A DNA stretch of 64,000 nt from Ridgeia piscesae. Taxonomy: Eukaryota; Annelida; Polychaeta; Sabellida; Siboglinidae. The stretch is taken from contig JAODUO010001380.1 of the NCBI GenBank assembly GCA_025642075.2, forward strand, positions 1 through 64,000, read 5' to 3'. The translations under genes were made by a program, and so were the position numbers. Position 1 is the stretch's first letter; each line of letters begins with the position of its first letter. Shown piece by piece: positions 1 to 11,660 of this stretch. The notes under the pieces were generated by a model, which searched no databases, was not told the DNA's origin, and worked only from the letters and a program-made list of their open reading frames with translations.

Positions 1-185
1 ACTGAAGGGAACATACCGCACTGTCAACTGAAGGGAACATACCGCACTGTCAACTGAAGGGAACATACCACACTGTCAACTGAAGGGAACATACCGCACT
101 GTCAACTGAAGGGAACATACCGCACTGTCAACTGAAGGGAACATACCGCACTGTCAACTGAAGGGAACATACTGGACTGTCAGCT
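1..185 (-). repeat. 26-bp minisatellite carrying a GRAMD1 splice acceptor and exon start
   Basis: About seven tandem copies of a 26-bp unit fill the left edge of the window; the last copies are diverged. On the minus strand each unit reads GTTCCCTTCAG followed by TTGACAGTGCG. The first part is a good 3' splice site; the second, in phase 0, encodes Leu-Thr-Val-Arg. The upstream GRAMD1 exon (669-772) ends in phase 0 after ...FRWETV, and vertebrate GRAMD1B continues with L-T-V-R at that point (from memory). I infer that the array arose from the acceptor of the next GRAMD1 exon, which would then begin at or just left of base 1. The copies would be decoy acceptors in the intron. Confidence 0.8.
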
Positions 186-668
186 GAAGGTAATAGGGGA
201 AGGTCTTACGATTTTACATGCTTTTGTAATTTTACACTGAATTTTGACCAGATCCAGTCAAAGAAATGTAATAGCTGGGCCGACGATTTTAACACAAAAA
301 TTTAGAAATGCGCACACATCTCATGTTGAATACAAGGATTTATTTCTTAAATGATTCAATGAGTTTCATGTTGTAGTGCATAACTACATAATCATTTTAA
401 TGTACATAAGTTTATTTATATAAACTAGGATTCTGTCTTCTTTACTTTTCAATCCTTAATTTATTAAGCTCTCTTGTTTTTTAGATTTATACAAAACTTG
501 AACGAGGCATCTGCACTGTTTTTGATGGTGCATAAATAAAGTTTATTATTATAACAGAGAGCTCAAATTGTCACAAATGAATGTGAAATTAATGCTATGG
601 GAAACCTGAATTGTGATGAAAGTTTTATACAAGAGCAAGTGATCGGATGGAGGCAGAAAGGGACTTAC
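186..668 (-). other. GRAMD1 intron, short AT-rich stretch
   Basis: Intron between the GRAM-domain exon at 669-772 and the acceptor array at 1-185. The donor GTAAGT directly follows the exon (bases 668-663 on the minus strand). Nothing else is recognisable; an open frame here merely runs on from the exon into the intron. Confidence 0.6.
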
Positions 669-772
669 GACTGTTTCCCAGCGGAAGATGTTTGCGTAGA
701 AGCAGACGTGGTTCTGTGCGATGTACAGTCGACCCTGCACAAGAATATCCTTCTGGAGGGCACAGGAATAGT
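669..772 (-). CDS. GRAMD1: GRAMD1/Aster exon, first part of the GRAM domain
   Basis: Exon of 104 nt, entered in phase 1 and left in phase 0. With the G from the previous exon it starts D-YSCALQKDILVQGRLY and ends NHVCFYANIFRWETV, which is the beta-strand core of the GRAM domain of GRAMD1 proteins and very close to vertebrate GRAMD1B. Acceptor GTTTCAG and donor GTAAGT are both canonical. In the family this domain senses phosphatidylserine and cholesterol at the plasma membrane while the protein is anchored in the ER; the sterol-carrying ASTER (VASt) domain and the membrane anchor lie further downstream and are outside the window. The acceptor is also the first unit of the 40-bp minisatellite to its right, so the true splice site has to be chosen among about 24 near-copies. 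Confidence 0.93.
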
Positions 773-1720
773 CTGAAACAACACCACCAGGACATGATCA
801 CACAGGAATAGTCTGAAACAACACCACCAGGACATGATCACACAGGAATAGTCTGAAACAACACCACCAGGACATGATCACACAGGAATAGTCTGAAACA
901 ACACCACCAGGACATGATCACACAGGAATAGTCTGAAACAACATCACCAGGACATGATCACACAGAGATAGTCTGAAACAACACCACCAGGACATGATCA
1001 CACAGGAATAGTCTGAAACAACACCACCGGGACATGATCACACAGGAATAGTCTGAAACAACACCACCAGGACATGATCACACAGGAATAGTCTGAAACA
1101 ACACCACCAGGACATGATCACACAGGAATAGTCTGAAACAACACCACCAGGACATGATCACACAGGAATAGTCTGAAACAACACCACCAGGACATGATCA
1201 CACAGGAATAGTCTGAAACAACACCACCAGGACATGATCACACAGGTAGTCTGAAACAACACCACCAGGACATGATCACACAGAATAGTCTGAAACAACA
1301 CCACCAGGACATGATCACACAGGAATAGTCTGAAACAACATCACATCACCAGGACATGGTCACACAGAGGTAGTCTGAAACAACACCACCAGGACATGAT
1401 CACACAGGAATAGTCTGAAACAACACCACCAGGACATGATCACACAGGAATAGTCTGAAACAACACCATCAGAACATGATCACACAGAGGTAGTCTGAAA
1501 CAACACCACCAGGACATGATCACACAGGAATAGTCTGAAACAACACCACCAGGACATGATCACACAGGAATAGTCTGAAACAACACCATCAGAACATGAT
1601 CACACAGAGGTAGTCTGAAACAACACCACCAGGACATGATCACACAGGAATAGTCTGAAATAACACCACCGGGACGTGATCACACAGGAATAGTCTGAAA
1701 CAACACCACCAGGACATGAT
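761..1720 (-). repeat. 40-bp minisatellite copying the acceptor of the GRAM-domain exon
   Basis: About 24 tandem copies of a 40-bp unit, most nearly identical, a few with small indels (near 1246, 1282 and 1341) or A-to-G changes. On the minus strand each unit contains TGGTGTTGTTTCAG followed by ACTATTCCTGTG, the pyrimidine-rich acceptor and the first 12 nt of the exon at 669-772. The exon-proximal copy is the real junction; the others lie upstream in the intron. Use of an upstream copy would extend the exon by multiples of 40 nt and usually shift the frame. The strong similarity between copies points to recent or ongoing expansion. Confidence 0.95.
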
Positions 1721-2078
1721 TATATCCCTCTGAAAGATCCTCTTTAATAGTAGTTTAACAATTAAACTTTTATATTGAGGTACACATTGTGTTATGTATA
1801 GTTTATTTTCTGCAATGAATACAGCATAGTTATCACACTTATTTGTGAGGTATACTTATATGCTTCAGATACATATTTGTATTAAATTGTGCAGAAAGCA
1901 AGAAGTGGCATGCTAAATAGTTCAAAGGAAACTAAAATAAAAGCCAACTGTTGAAAAATAGGCTATTTAAAAATTGGGTACTGACAATAAGCATATTATA
2001 GTGGAAATGTGTACACTAGAGTGTGATACTGTTGACACAGTTGTACACCAGGTGACATGACAGTCTTCAAATCACACA

Positions 2079-2151
2079 TGCAGTGCAAATGCAGTGCAAA
2101 TGCAGTGCAAATGCACACATGCATGCACGCACGCACGCATGCACGCACACA

Positions 2152-2187
<36 letters not shown>

Positions 2188-2196
2188 CGTACACAC
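2079..2196. repeat. 11-bp triplet repeat and ACGC/GCAC microsatellite
   Basis: Three copies of an 11-bp unit (CAGTGCAAATG-like) run into a long run of the tetranucleotide GCAC/ACGC with a few GCAT interruptions. The open frames on both strands here (Cys-Val-Arg-Ala-type and His-Ala-Arg-Thr-type peptides) are products of the microsatellite. Confidence 0.9.
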
Positions 2197-2874
2197 CTTA
2201 TATTCTGCCAGATTTGGTGCGTTTCATATTACTTTAATGATCATCTTTCTGCTCCGTAGACTTTTCAGTTGGCTCTTTTTCTTCCTCCTTTCTGACTCAT
2301 TTGATGAGCTACTGATCTGTTTATTGGCTGTTGTAACAGGTCGTTGCATGGGCTGACCCATCTCTCAATATCCGGGCGATTGCGTGCATGCTAGATTGGT
2401 GGTTGATGGTTGTGAGTTAAGTGATAGATGTCAGCTTGGAGATGTGTAGAGAGGACGCTGTCATGACCATTTAACTCACTGGGAAATGCATTCATGTTTG
2501 ACACACTGCATTGATCATACTTATATTGGCAGATCAATTCTGTAAATGTGTACTTTTACAACCTGACCTTGGCTTGCTTTCATTCTGCCTACGCTCAAGT
2601 AATGCTGGAAATAATCTATATTCCAAGAATTTCAGTCATGTCCGTATGCAAAGTTGTTTGAATTTAAATGCAGTCGTGACATTTTTACCAGTGGATTTGT
2701 TTTGTACATAGGAATTATAAATACTTTTGTGATGTAACTGAGTGTGATTAGAATTACCTGTCTAGCCCTGTTGACAGTGTCATTTGAGTGCAAAGAGTGA
2801 TTAATTGTTATTAGAAACTATTAATGAATACACTGCTTATGTTTACTGATGCAATCCTACAGGGTGCCTGAATG

Positions 2875-3390
2875 AAACAGGGACCGAACTGTACAAGGAC
2901 TGGTCTAACGTGGAACTGAACTAAATGAGGACTGAACTAAAGTGGGATTGAACTAAATAGGATTTTATCTAAATGAGGACTGAAATAAAGGAGGACTGAA
3001 CTAAATATTGACTGAATCAAAGAGAACTTGTCTAAAGAATGAACAGAACCTTCAAGGTACCAAACTAAGCATATACATTATTAAATGCAGACTGAACAAA
3101 ATGAGGATTGAACTAAAAAAAACATCTCATATAGACTACCCCGTTAAGCAAGGACTTGTATTGGCAGTGACTTAATTAAACAATGACTGAACAAAAATAA
3201 GGAATAAACTAAGTAAGGAATTTAATAAAAGATAAATTAACAAAACATGATACAACTGAATTAATGAGGACTTAACTAAATAAGGAATGAACTAAACGAG
3301 GACAAATAAACATGAACTGAACTAAACAAGGAATGAACTAAATTAGGATTATTAAATTAAATCTGGACTGAACTAAATGCACTGGAACTG
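2875..3390. repeat. Degenerate tandem repeat, ACTGAACTAAATGAGG-like
   Basis: Irregular copies of a unit of roughly 14-17 bp with the core GACTGAACTAAA, diverged by substitutions and indels. It looks like an old satellite that no longer expands. Confidence 0.75.
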
Positions 3391-4799
3391 ACAATGACAC
3401 AACAGTTTGACACTCTGCCAACATGCGGACTTAATCAGATGAGATGATGCTAAATATTGGCATTAATCCATCAGTCCATTAATCCCTAAGCGAGATGCAG
3501 AGATTGCGTGTTTAATGTTGTGTGGCATCCATTGATGTCCAGGCACAGTTACATAGTTCTCACTATCTAGTTATCGATCACACCAATAAGAAAGTTGTCG
3601 GAGTACGTAGACGTCATTTGTCAATGTTCAGTCACACTTCCTGTGAAGTTACACTCTCGTGGCATTTTATTATTTTTAATGATCATTCATATTATTACTT
3701 CTTCATGTTATTTTTCTCCCAACAATCTGCATGATCACATCTATATGTGAACACTAAACTGTCATTAACATACACTTAACCTGTAGAGTTAAATGATGAA
3801 CAGAAATAAGTTTACCAATATACGTGTACATGGTTTACTGACTGATCAATCAGTTGAACTTAACTAACCACATTACTGGATAAGTAACCGATTGAGGTTG
3901 TCATTTGGTTCAGTGAAATGTTTGTCATGTACAGACATGTAGATCAACAGATTTATCTGAGGTGAACAGAGAGGATAATAAATAATTAATCCCTTCACAC
4001 GCATGTCACAACAGAGATCACATGTGACCATTTAATCTAATGTGACCTTGTGACATTGTGTGACCTTCCATTTGGTGTGGGGCTGTAATTAGCCTACTGC
4101 CGTCCCACACAATAACGTCAACATCACCAATATCCTGTGTGGGTCGTGATATATGTTATAGTTGCCATCACAATATGAGCCCAAGATAACCTCTAAGAAC
4201 AAGCTAGACATTGAATGAATAGATGGATCAATGGATGAATGGAATGAAGGATTATTTATTGGACAACCTGAAAGAGCTAGCTACACATTTATCATTTGAG
4301 TGAATGATAGAAAGCTTACTTAAAAATAAATATTGGATACAGAATATAGAAATAATATCAAAATAATTCTATAATGCCCCTATCCTCTGGAATTGGATAA
4401 AAAAGCAAATATATTTAACTATAATAATACATGTGAACATGTAAGAAACACGTGAACAACCCCAACATAAGAACGTAACATATGACCATGATTTGACGAG
4501 CATGGAGCCATGATATATTTTAAATAATTTTCCAAACTTGGATATATTTGACCAAACTCTGACCATTTAACTTTTTATTTCAAAAACGCATAATAAGGAT
4601 TTCTTGATGTATATAATGCCTACCATATTATGTAATATGACACCGTATTCTTGTTTTTTGCCCAGAAATGTCTACTGATGACGTAAATCAGAAAACAAAA
4701 TGAGAATTTACATTGGTTAGACAGGAGCTAGTGAAACCAACCAGCTTGACTGTAGATATGGCGGCCACCAGTGGTCAATGATACACAAGTTTGAAAACA

Positions 4800-4920
4800 T
4801 TATTTAAATGCACCGTGGCTCTACGTTCATCAAATGATGGTCACAGATCCTCTGACTGGTATGTTGGTATGTTTGGGCAATGGTTGTTCAAGCGTTTCAG
4901 CTCTTCTTTAAGACACTGAT
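4800..4920. repeat. Dispersed repeat, copy 1 (second copy at 18970-19090)
   Basis: The stretch containing CCGTGGCTCTACGTTC and AATGATGGTCACAGATCCTC recurs in the same orientation at 18970-19090 with moderate divergence. No coding content or terminal repeats are visible; it is an unclassified interspersed repeat. Confidence 0.65.
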
Positions 4921-5451
4921 TTGTTTAACGAACTTTCCATTTCTCTAGATCTGAATGACAGCGTAACAACCATAACTGACATAATGCTGTGGTGCCTGTG
5001 GAATACAAAAGTCATGATGTTTACTGAGCCACTTGTGATGTTCAAAGCATAATAAGCATGCATGTTAACACATGCGGTAGTTATACTTTCACGTACGGAG
5101 CTGAACAACAAAGAATCGACGACTAAACGCAATCATAATGCACACAATTACACACAGCTGAACATATGCAATTGGGTCAACATGCATGCAGAGAGACCTA
5201 CAGTTGTGTAGGGGTGTGGTAAGATCTATGAGAAAATACCATGCCATATCTGTCAGAGGCTATTTAAGTCAGGCCCATTTTAGCCATATGCTATATTAGC
5301 CACACCCATTTCAATCATGCCCAGAGAGACTATTTTTATCGTTTTCTTTTCAGCCAGAGTTGATTTCTGTTGTGCCCATTTCTGCCAATGTAAGGTTAAG
5401 TGAATTTGTTGGCAGTTAGAAGCCAGGTCAAGGCTGAATAATGACACTTAC

Positions 5452-5536
5452 CAACAATTAGGCGTTCATCGTTGGAAACACCCTTGAAGATTCTCTTGAA
5501 ATCTTCACTCCTCGACTTGTACGTTGGACTCAACAC
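5452..5536 (-). CDS. GRAMD1: GRAMD1/Aster exon, entry to the GRAM domain
   Basis: Exon of 85 nt, 28 codons plus one base, entered in phase 0 and left in phase 1. It encodes VLSPTYKSRSEDFKRIF then KGVSNDERLIV. Vertebrate GRAMD1B has the same order (VLSPTYKQRNEDFRKLF, then ...ERLIV), so the match is nearly residue by residue. Acceptor TTATGCAG and donor GTAAGT fit. The phase-1 G joins AC of the next exon to make the Asp of D-YSCAL. No repeat flanks this exon, unlike the next two junctions of the gene. Confidence 0.95.
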
Positions 5537-5779
5537 CTGCATAAGTCCAATAATAAACCGTATGATTGACAATTAGTATTAGTTAAGTATAAATTTATGT
5601 TGCCCTGCTCCTAATATAATTCTGAAAAGAGTGCATATATAACATTCACAAACCTACGTTCACGTGAAGTCTTAATGAATTTGGTTAATACTATTTCCTG
5701 TTTACAATAAACATACATTTATATAGCAATTTCATAATATTATTCATAATACTTTATTTTAATGACTGAGTATTCAGAC

Positions 5780-6060
5780 ACCTGCTATTCTTGGATACTA
5801 CAGATATATATCATACTACTGTAATACTGTCATACTACCTGGATACCATCATACTACCATGATACTATCATACTACTTACAAAGTAACTACATTTGTGTA
5901 GCTGGCTTAAGTTGTAGCCATGAGTGCCACCACGTGACAGATACCGGCGCTATAAAAACTGCCATTATAAATATAAATAAATAAACTATGATAGTATCAT
6001 AACAGTTTCAGCACTATCACAACAGTATTTTAATACTTATCACAATTGTACCCTGATACC
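5780..6060. repeat. Degenerate ATACTATCATACTAC-type tandem repeat
   Basis: The stretch 5790-5880 holds irregular repeats of ATACTGTCATACTACC-like words; related words (ACTATCACAACAGT) recur at 5985-6060. It lies in the 578-bp intron between the exons at 5452-5536 and 6115-6382. Between the repeat blocks I see nothing else. Confidence 0.5.
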
Positions 6061-6114
6061 CTAAAACTATTCCCAACAGTCACCTGTAAAAGTAACACCC
6101 TAAAACTGACTTAC

Positions 6115-6382
6115 GTTATACCACGATGATCCCTTCTTCTTTTTATCCGATCCCGACTTTGAGATCTTGTTATTTGGCGTAGTCACATGACTCGTGTCAC
6201 TCGCTGATCCCTTCATGCTGCTTGTGCTACTCGTTGACTTGAGCCCCTCCCTTCCTGGGGGTGTCACATCGGGAGCGAGGGAGTAGGTGCTCTCAGTGGT
6301 GCCTCCCTGGTAGTCAGGGGGGGTTGACACATCGGAACATTCTGGTGGAATGCCACACTCCTGGTAGTCAGAGGAGGAACTT
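6115..6382 (-). CDS. GRAMD1: GRAMD1/Aster exon, disordered Ser/Thr-rich N-terminal region
   Basis: Exon of 268 nt. Its first base completes an Arg codon begun in the exon at 14695-14790, and it ends in phase 0 with ...DKKKKGSSWYN. The Ser-Trp-Tyr-Asn end directly precedes V-L-S-P-T-Y in the next exon, exactly as SWYN/VLSPTY in vertebrate GRAMD1B. The rest is low-complexity (SSSSDYQECG..., then Thr, Pro and Ser rich, then a Lys run) and probably disordered, as is usual for this part of the family. Acceptor GTTTCAG, donor GTAAGT. A Met in the middle (M-K-G-S-A-S-D) could serve as a start in a shorter isoform, but nothing shows that it does. Confidence 0.9.
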
Positions 6383-7216
6383 CTGAAACACACGGCATCG
6401 AATCGATTAAAACTGGATGAAACATGAACACGCAAAGGCAGCTTAAGTTGTAATGTTTTATTAAATCTCATAGGGTTAAAGTAGTTTTTTTAATTCAATG
6501 ACTGCAGAAACATACCATTGCTTGTGCTAACTGCAGTAGCCATTTAGTCAATGGCTAAATAAATGTACAGTTTGGCTAAATTAAACCTTCCGGCAATTTG
6601 GTGAATCATATGTTACAGAGGATCTGTGAGCCCAGGATAGTATTTAATGACAGTGTTTTCTTTGCAATGAAAGTAACATACAACATATGTAAAAGATTTA
6701 TCATCCTTCCACAGAAAGATACTATTTGACGGTGGAATTTTCTCTCTTGCTAACTGATAATTAATTTTAATTTGTGATACACTATACAGCATATATTGTT
6801 TGCAATGCATGCAGCATACTTAGCATGTAAAATTTACAAGATAGGATTTTGCACATAAATACACTGAAAATGCAAGTATGGAACAAGCAATTTGTGCGGA
6901 AAAAGCAAGAAATGTCGAAGCTAAAACTGGCATGCCTCATGGTTAATACATTTCAGGTAAACATCAATAATGCGTTTAAATAGCATAGCACTAACGTTGC
7001 CCATTCAAACATGTTTATGCACATCACAACTTGTGTTCTTTGTCAGTTCTATCCAATATGTGCGCGGAAAGTATTCAGCTATGTCAATACACAAAACCTG
7101 TTCATTCACAGCCATGTAATACAACTGGAAGTATGCTCCAACATCGAGGAAACAAATGTAAAAATTATCAACGTAACTTTTCATTTATATATAGCATTTA
7201 GGACTGCACTAATCAT

Positions 7217-7370
7217 TTGACATTTCAATCCCTGGCAGACCTGTTCATTCAAACACCACTACAACTTCTCTGGGAGGCATTCACCCATGTTGTGCTTATT
7301 GTGAACATATCTACACTGTCTCTAACAGGGTGCTCATTTATACAGTGGAGTGAACTGAAGCAACGTGGAG
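7217..7370. repeat. Dispersed repeat, copy 1 (related copy at 9180-9360)
   Basis: Shares with 9180-9360 the ordered words CCTGGCA, CTTCTCTGGGA, GCATTCA, CACTGTCT and GAGTGAACTG(A/G)AGCAA over about 150 bp, in the same orientation. It looks like an old interspersed element, possibly SINE-like. No RNA polymerase III promoter could be assigned with confidence. Confidence 0.65.
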
Positions 7371-9179
7371 TGAACAAAATAACCAAACTTCAAAGCAGCA
7401 ATAGGAGGATTCAAAGTCACTGAGAGTCCAGTGCTATTACCGTGACGCCATTATGCCCCAAACATTTTCAGGGTTCAAAATGTGAGCTTTAGGCAAATGT
7501 TGCAGAGTTTGTACATAACAAGTAGTAAAGACAACACATGGCAATTGACAAGCACAGTGCACAAGCTCACCATTGGAGACTCTTTGAAAACATCAATCAG
7601 TCACTTCGATCGCATCATTTCAATTGATTAGTACTGAGAAAGTGACAAACTACCACTTGGAACGACTGCAGATATAGTAATTGAACTATATATGTGATGT
7701 TGCCATGACAACCCTATCGAACAAAGTACAGCCGTGTGCGGCTCAATAATTCCCAATTAGCTGCATTAGGATCACTCGAATAACGGTGATTCCGTGTCCA
7801 ATTAGCCGTGGTACTGTGACGTTTCATCGAGTTGTTGACCTCTGAACCCACAGATTTACACGACAATAATCTACTAAGTACAGGTGAATCGCAGGTATTA
7901 CGGGAAAAGAAGATCAAAGTGCCTATTAATCAAGCAAGCCTTGGCTTAATCACTGGGACATTTTGTGGTTAAATTTTGATAACATATTAATATTAAGCCA
8001 TATTACCATAATGACTACATTTTCAAACACCCGAAAAAATTCTTTTTGGTGTCTGAAAACATAAGATAACTTAAAATATTATCTCTGGACATTGTCCTAA
8101 TGTTTGTGATGTATATATTGTTCACACAGCTAAAAAATTACATACTGTTAAATTATTAGAGGTACAAAAGTATATTGACTAATGTTTCCATTTTGTATGT
8201 AGGGTTCTTGGTTCAACAACCGGGCTGGACATGGTCTCAACATTTGGGCTCGTCATAGGTTACCCTAAACATATTAATGTTGGTATAGTATAGCTAATTG
8301 GGGATATAAAAGTCACACAGATAACAAGAGGCACTGTGGACAATCCCGAGTGCCAGGACAGCAGTTAACTTGGAGAAAATCTTCTGAAAAATGCTGACTT
8401 AAAGTTTAATATGGTCAGTTGTTTCAAGTCAATATACCACACCGGTCCTGCTGACATAATATAAACTGACACGAATAAACAAAACCTTATTTCATATATA
8501 TACTGAGCAAACCATTAGAAAAAATCTTTTGAAATGTATAAAACTGCATTATGCATGGCAAGACTCTGGTGACATTTGATAAGCAGGCAATCAGCTTTTA
8601 TTTTAAAATCTTAATCGTAGATCTGTTCCAAGTCGTATTATATATCACAGACATTGTTACCAACCTCATTGTTGATGCAGTTTAACCGCACAAAATACTC
8701 CCTCTTTCTTCCTTTCCTCCTTCTATATTTCTATGCGTACATAAACGTGTGCAACGGGAGATCTAGTGAAACAGTAATGACGCAGGTTTTGTTGCGCAGT
8801 GGAACCTGCTGGACAGACGTAACCATAGCGATCAATGAGACACGGGAACATTAGAAACAACCAAGGTGTAGAAGAACCAGAAGAATGGTTCCATTCTCCC
8901 CACTCGTCCAGGTCTGGTTGTTTACTGTTACTGATAACACTTGATACATTTGTTCTTCGTTAATTTGTTCCTCTGTTGGACAATACTGGAAGGTCATTGT
9001 GACATTGTGGGACGTCTACGACATCTGCTGAGGTGCCACTTAATGACAGTGACATAATAGGACAGGTCGACGTGACACCGTGACAGCAGTTTTAAATGTC
9101 AGAGGCTTGTTTGGCTAAAGAAACTTTTAAAAGGTAAGTTTGTATATACCGCAGTAGCCTGTCCTCAGAAATGCTCAAT

Positions 9180-9360
9180 GCGCTTTAAACTTTACTCCCT
9201 GGCAAACCTTTTCAATCGAACTTCATCTCGGCTTCTCTGGGAAGCATTCAGCCATGCTGCAATTAACACGCGAAAGCTGCTCATATAAATATCCACCACT
9301 GTCTACAGCCAGGTACTCATTCATACAGCTGAGTGAACTGGAGCAATGTAGGGTGAAACA
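9180..9360. repeat. Dispersed repeat, copy 2 (related copy at 7217-7370)
   Basis: Same family and orientation as 7217-7370, with small insertions. Nothing coding. Confidence 0.65.
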
Positions 9361-9660
9361 CTGTGCCTAGTCATTTACAAGACGAGATCACAGGAATCTG
9401 TTTATTTATTAATGTGCTAATTGTGAATCATCGTAAGTGCATCCCCTCCCCGGTGTCGAGCTACACTTGTCTCTTTATATACTGACCACTTTTGCACCAA
9501 TCAATTGTGTAGTGCAGTAATGCTATTTATATCTACGTTGGATTCGGACAAATCTCTTACAATTATTTCCAAACTTAACTTTCTGTAAGCTTTTTATTCT
9601 TTTCGTCGGCCATTCCCTCTGTCCACTGTCATAAATTATCGTTAAGATAAGTTACCTTAT

Positions 9661-9713
9661 GCACACACACGCACGCACGCACGCGCACGCGCCGCACGCA
9701 CGCACGCACGCCA
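9661..9713. repeat. ACGC/CGCA microsatellite
   Basis: Short run of CACGCACG-type tetranucleotides with one interruption (GCGCCG). Same motif as the array near 2.1 kb. Confidence 0.9.
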
Positions 9714-11149
9714 CACCATATTTTTTGTATCAGAGGAAGATCGCATCAAACATGCAGCACAACATTTTAAAACTGCTTTGTGTCTATGTTCATGCTGTTA
9801 ATTATTTTTGCAAAATATTGTTTTTATTTTGCGTTATTTGTTATGTATTTTAGAATTAACAAGATGACAGCTATGTAGTTAGTCATTATGCATTGCTACA
9901 GTAGACTTTTCTGGGGGAAGGGGGATTTGTCTTACATGAGAACCCTGATTGATGACCAAATCAGCAGTTGGTGCAACTACAGACGGTATGCAGACAAGTG
10001 ATCAAAGGGTTGAGAAACAAGAAGCAACAGGCCCAGTGAGAGACACCTGTAACCGCTATAGATGAACCACAACCATAACGACTGCGAATCTTTTGATCTG
10101 AAGTTTTTTCTGCTTTCATCGTCAAACCGTCAATTGATTTCATGCATATTTAACAATATGCTTTACGATTATTGATTGTACCCGAGTGAGTCGAGGCCTC
10201 CAAATGCTACTGCCTTTAGGCAATGGCCATGTTGTTGGTCACGATTATTTACATTTGGCAGAACAACGTTTTTCTCACCCAGGTTTTTTTCAACAGGAAA
10301 ACGCTGCTCAGGCTAACAGGAAGTTATCATGATCTGTGCATGTCAATCATTTCCCATGAAAGTCACGACTAATCCAAAACTATAATAGGCATGCCTTCCT
10401 TGGCCAGAAACACGGGCACTACCATATATCAGAGTCAGACATCTGCTGAACTTAATAAGCATGCTATATGCATTTTCACCATGACTGATTTATGTCAAGT
10501 GACAAAATATGACTATCATGTGACTAATCATGTGATTAATCTATTCTTTCACCAAGTACTGTATGACTAACTATCTTCTAACTAAATTCTAGTCGCAACT
10601 TACCTGATGCGCCTTGCTGAATGTCACAACTTACTGCGTCAACAAACACAACAGTACCCATTAAAGTAGAGGTCTGTCTTTGTGCCTGTCACCGTCACTG
10701 CCTGAGACACAAAGGTTTGGTACCTGTCACTAACTGTCACCTAGCCCAGTGACAAGTCTTAAAACCCTCCGATTGTCACCACAATACAACTGTCTACAAC
10801 TCACCAGTGGGGTTTGAGAATACAGAATCCAGTTGTGTTTACTTCGTAAACTTTAACAAGACGCTGTGTTGATGACGCCATGTTGTATACATGCTACAGT
10901 GGCCCGTCCCAGTTGACACGTAGAGCTTCACTGGCCATTCATGGGGTGAATCAGACCATATCGGGGGTGCTCAATTGACCAGCGTCAGAGAGAGGCATTA
11001 TCTTTAGCTCACAACTATTCTTAGTTTCCACTTGCTTTCTTGTGACAGGGCCACTTAGATCAAGGAGCTATCAGTGCAGGATCTTTCTCATTGTGAAGGA
11101 GTAGTTCAAGGAATGAAGTTATATAAAACCCTTTGACAGGTGCCTGGAT

Positions 11150-11660
11150 TACTCGATTTGACCAACTGACCAACTGACCAAGTGATCATTTGACAACGTG
11201 GTAAACTGACCAAGTGACCAACTGATCATCAGGCCTGTTATTGCGGTTTGCAAGACTGGGGTGGTCGCTGCCCCCTTGGCAAGTCTGAAAGCTAAATCCA
11301 TGTTTTTACATGGACCGATGATCTGACCAACTGACCATTTGACATCATGGCCAACTGACCAAGTGACCTTGAACCTATCATCGGGCCTGTTTTTGCAAGA
11401 CTAGGCTGGTAGTTGCCCCTTGGCAAATCTGAGAGAGAAAACCATGTTTCTACAAGTCAACATGAGTCTCTAATCCCCTGACATGCAACATCTGGCCAAT
11501 TGACCATTTTACAATCTGATCTAAATCACATGACTGACTGACCACCAACTGATCAACTGACCACCTGACCTGATCAACTGACTACCTGATTACCTTACCT
11601 GACAGACCGACCTCCTTACAAGATATCTATTTGACAAGAAGACTCCCTGACCATGTCACC
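11150..11660. repeat. Degenerate CTGACCA-rich satellite with a nested duplication
   Basis: Many copies of CTGACCAA/GTGACCAA words at irregular spacing. Inside, a segment with TTGCAAGACT and CCCCTTGGCAA(A/G)TCTGA occurs twice (about 11228-11310 and 11375-11450), a local duplication within the satellite. Confidence 0.7.

Larger units (their letters stand above)
1721..5451 (-). other. GRAMD1 intron with several simple and degenerate repeats
   Basis: The flanking exons join in frame (phase 1), so this whole stretch plus the 40-bp array is one intron. It is AT-rich and contains the separately listed repeats at 2079-2196, 2875-3390 and 4800-4920. Short open frames here (for example 2511-2711, 3522-3734, 4908-5132) show no codon structure or similarity that I recognise and are taken as chance. 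Confidence 0.7.

Noticed and set aside
761..1720. CRISPR array
   Set aside because: Units are directly contiguous without unique spacers, the DNA is eukaryotic, and the unit equals a splice junction of the adjacent exon.
6383..6471. Upstream extension of the exon at 6115-6382 to a start at 6471
   Set aside because: A good acceptor (GTTTCAG) at 6383 and the exact phase match with 14695-14790 indicate that the upstream part of the open frame is intron.
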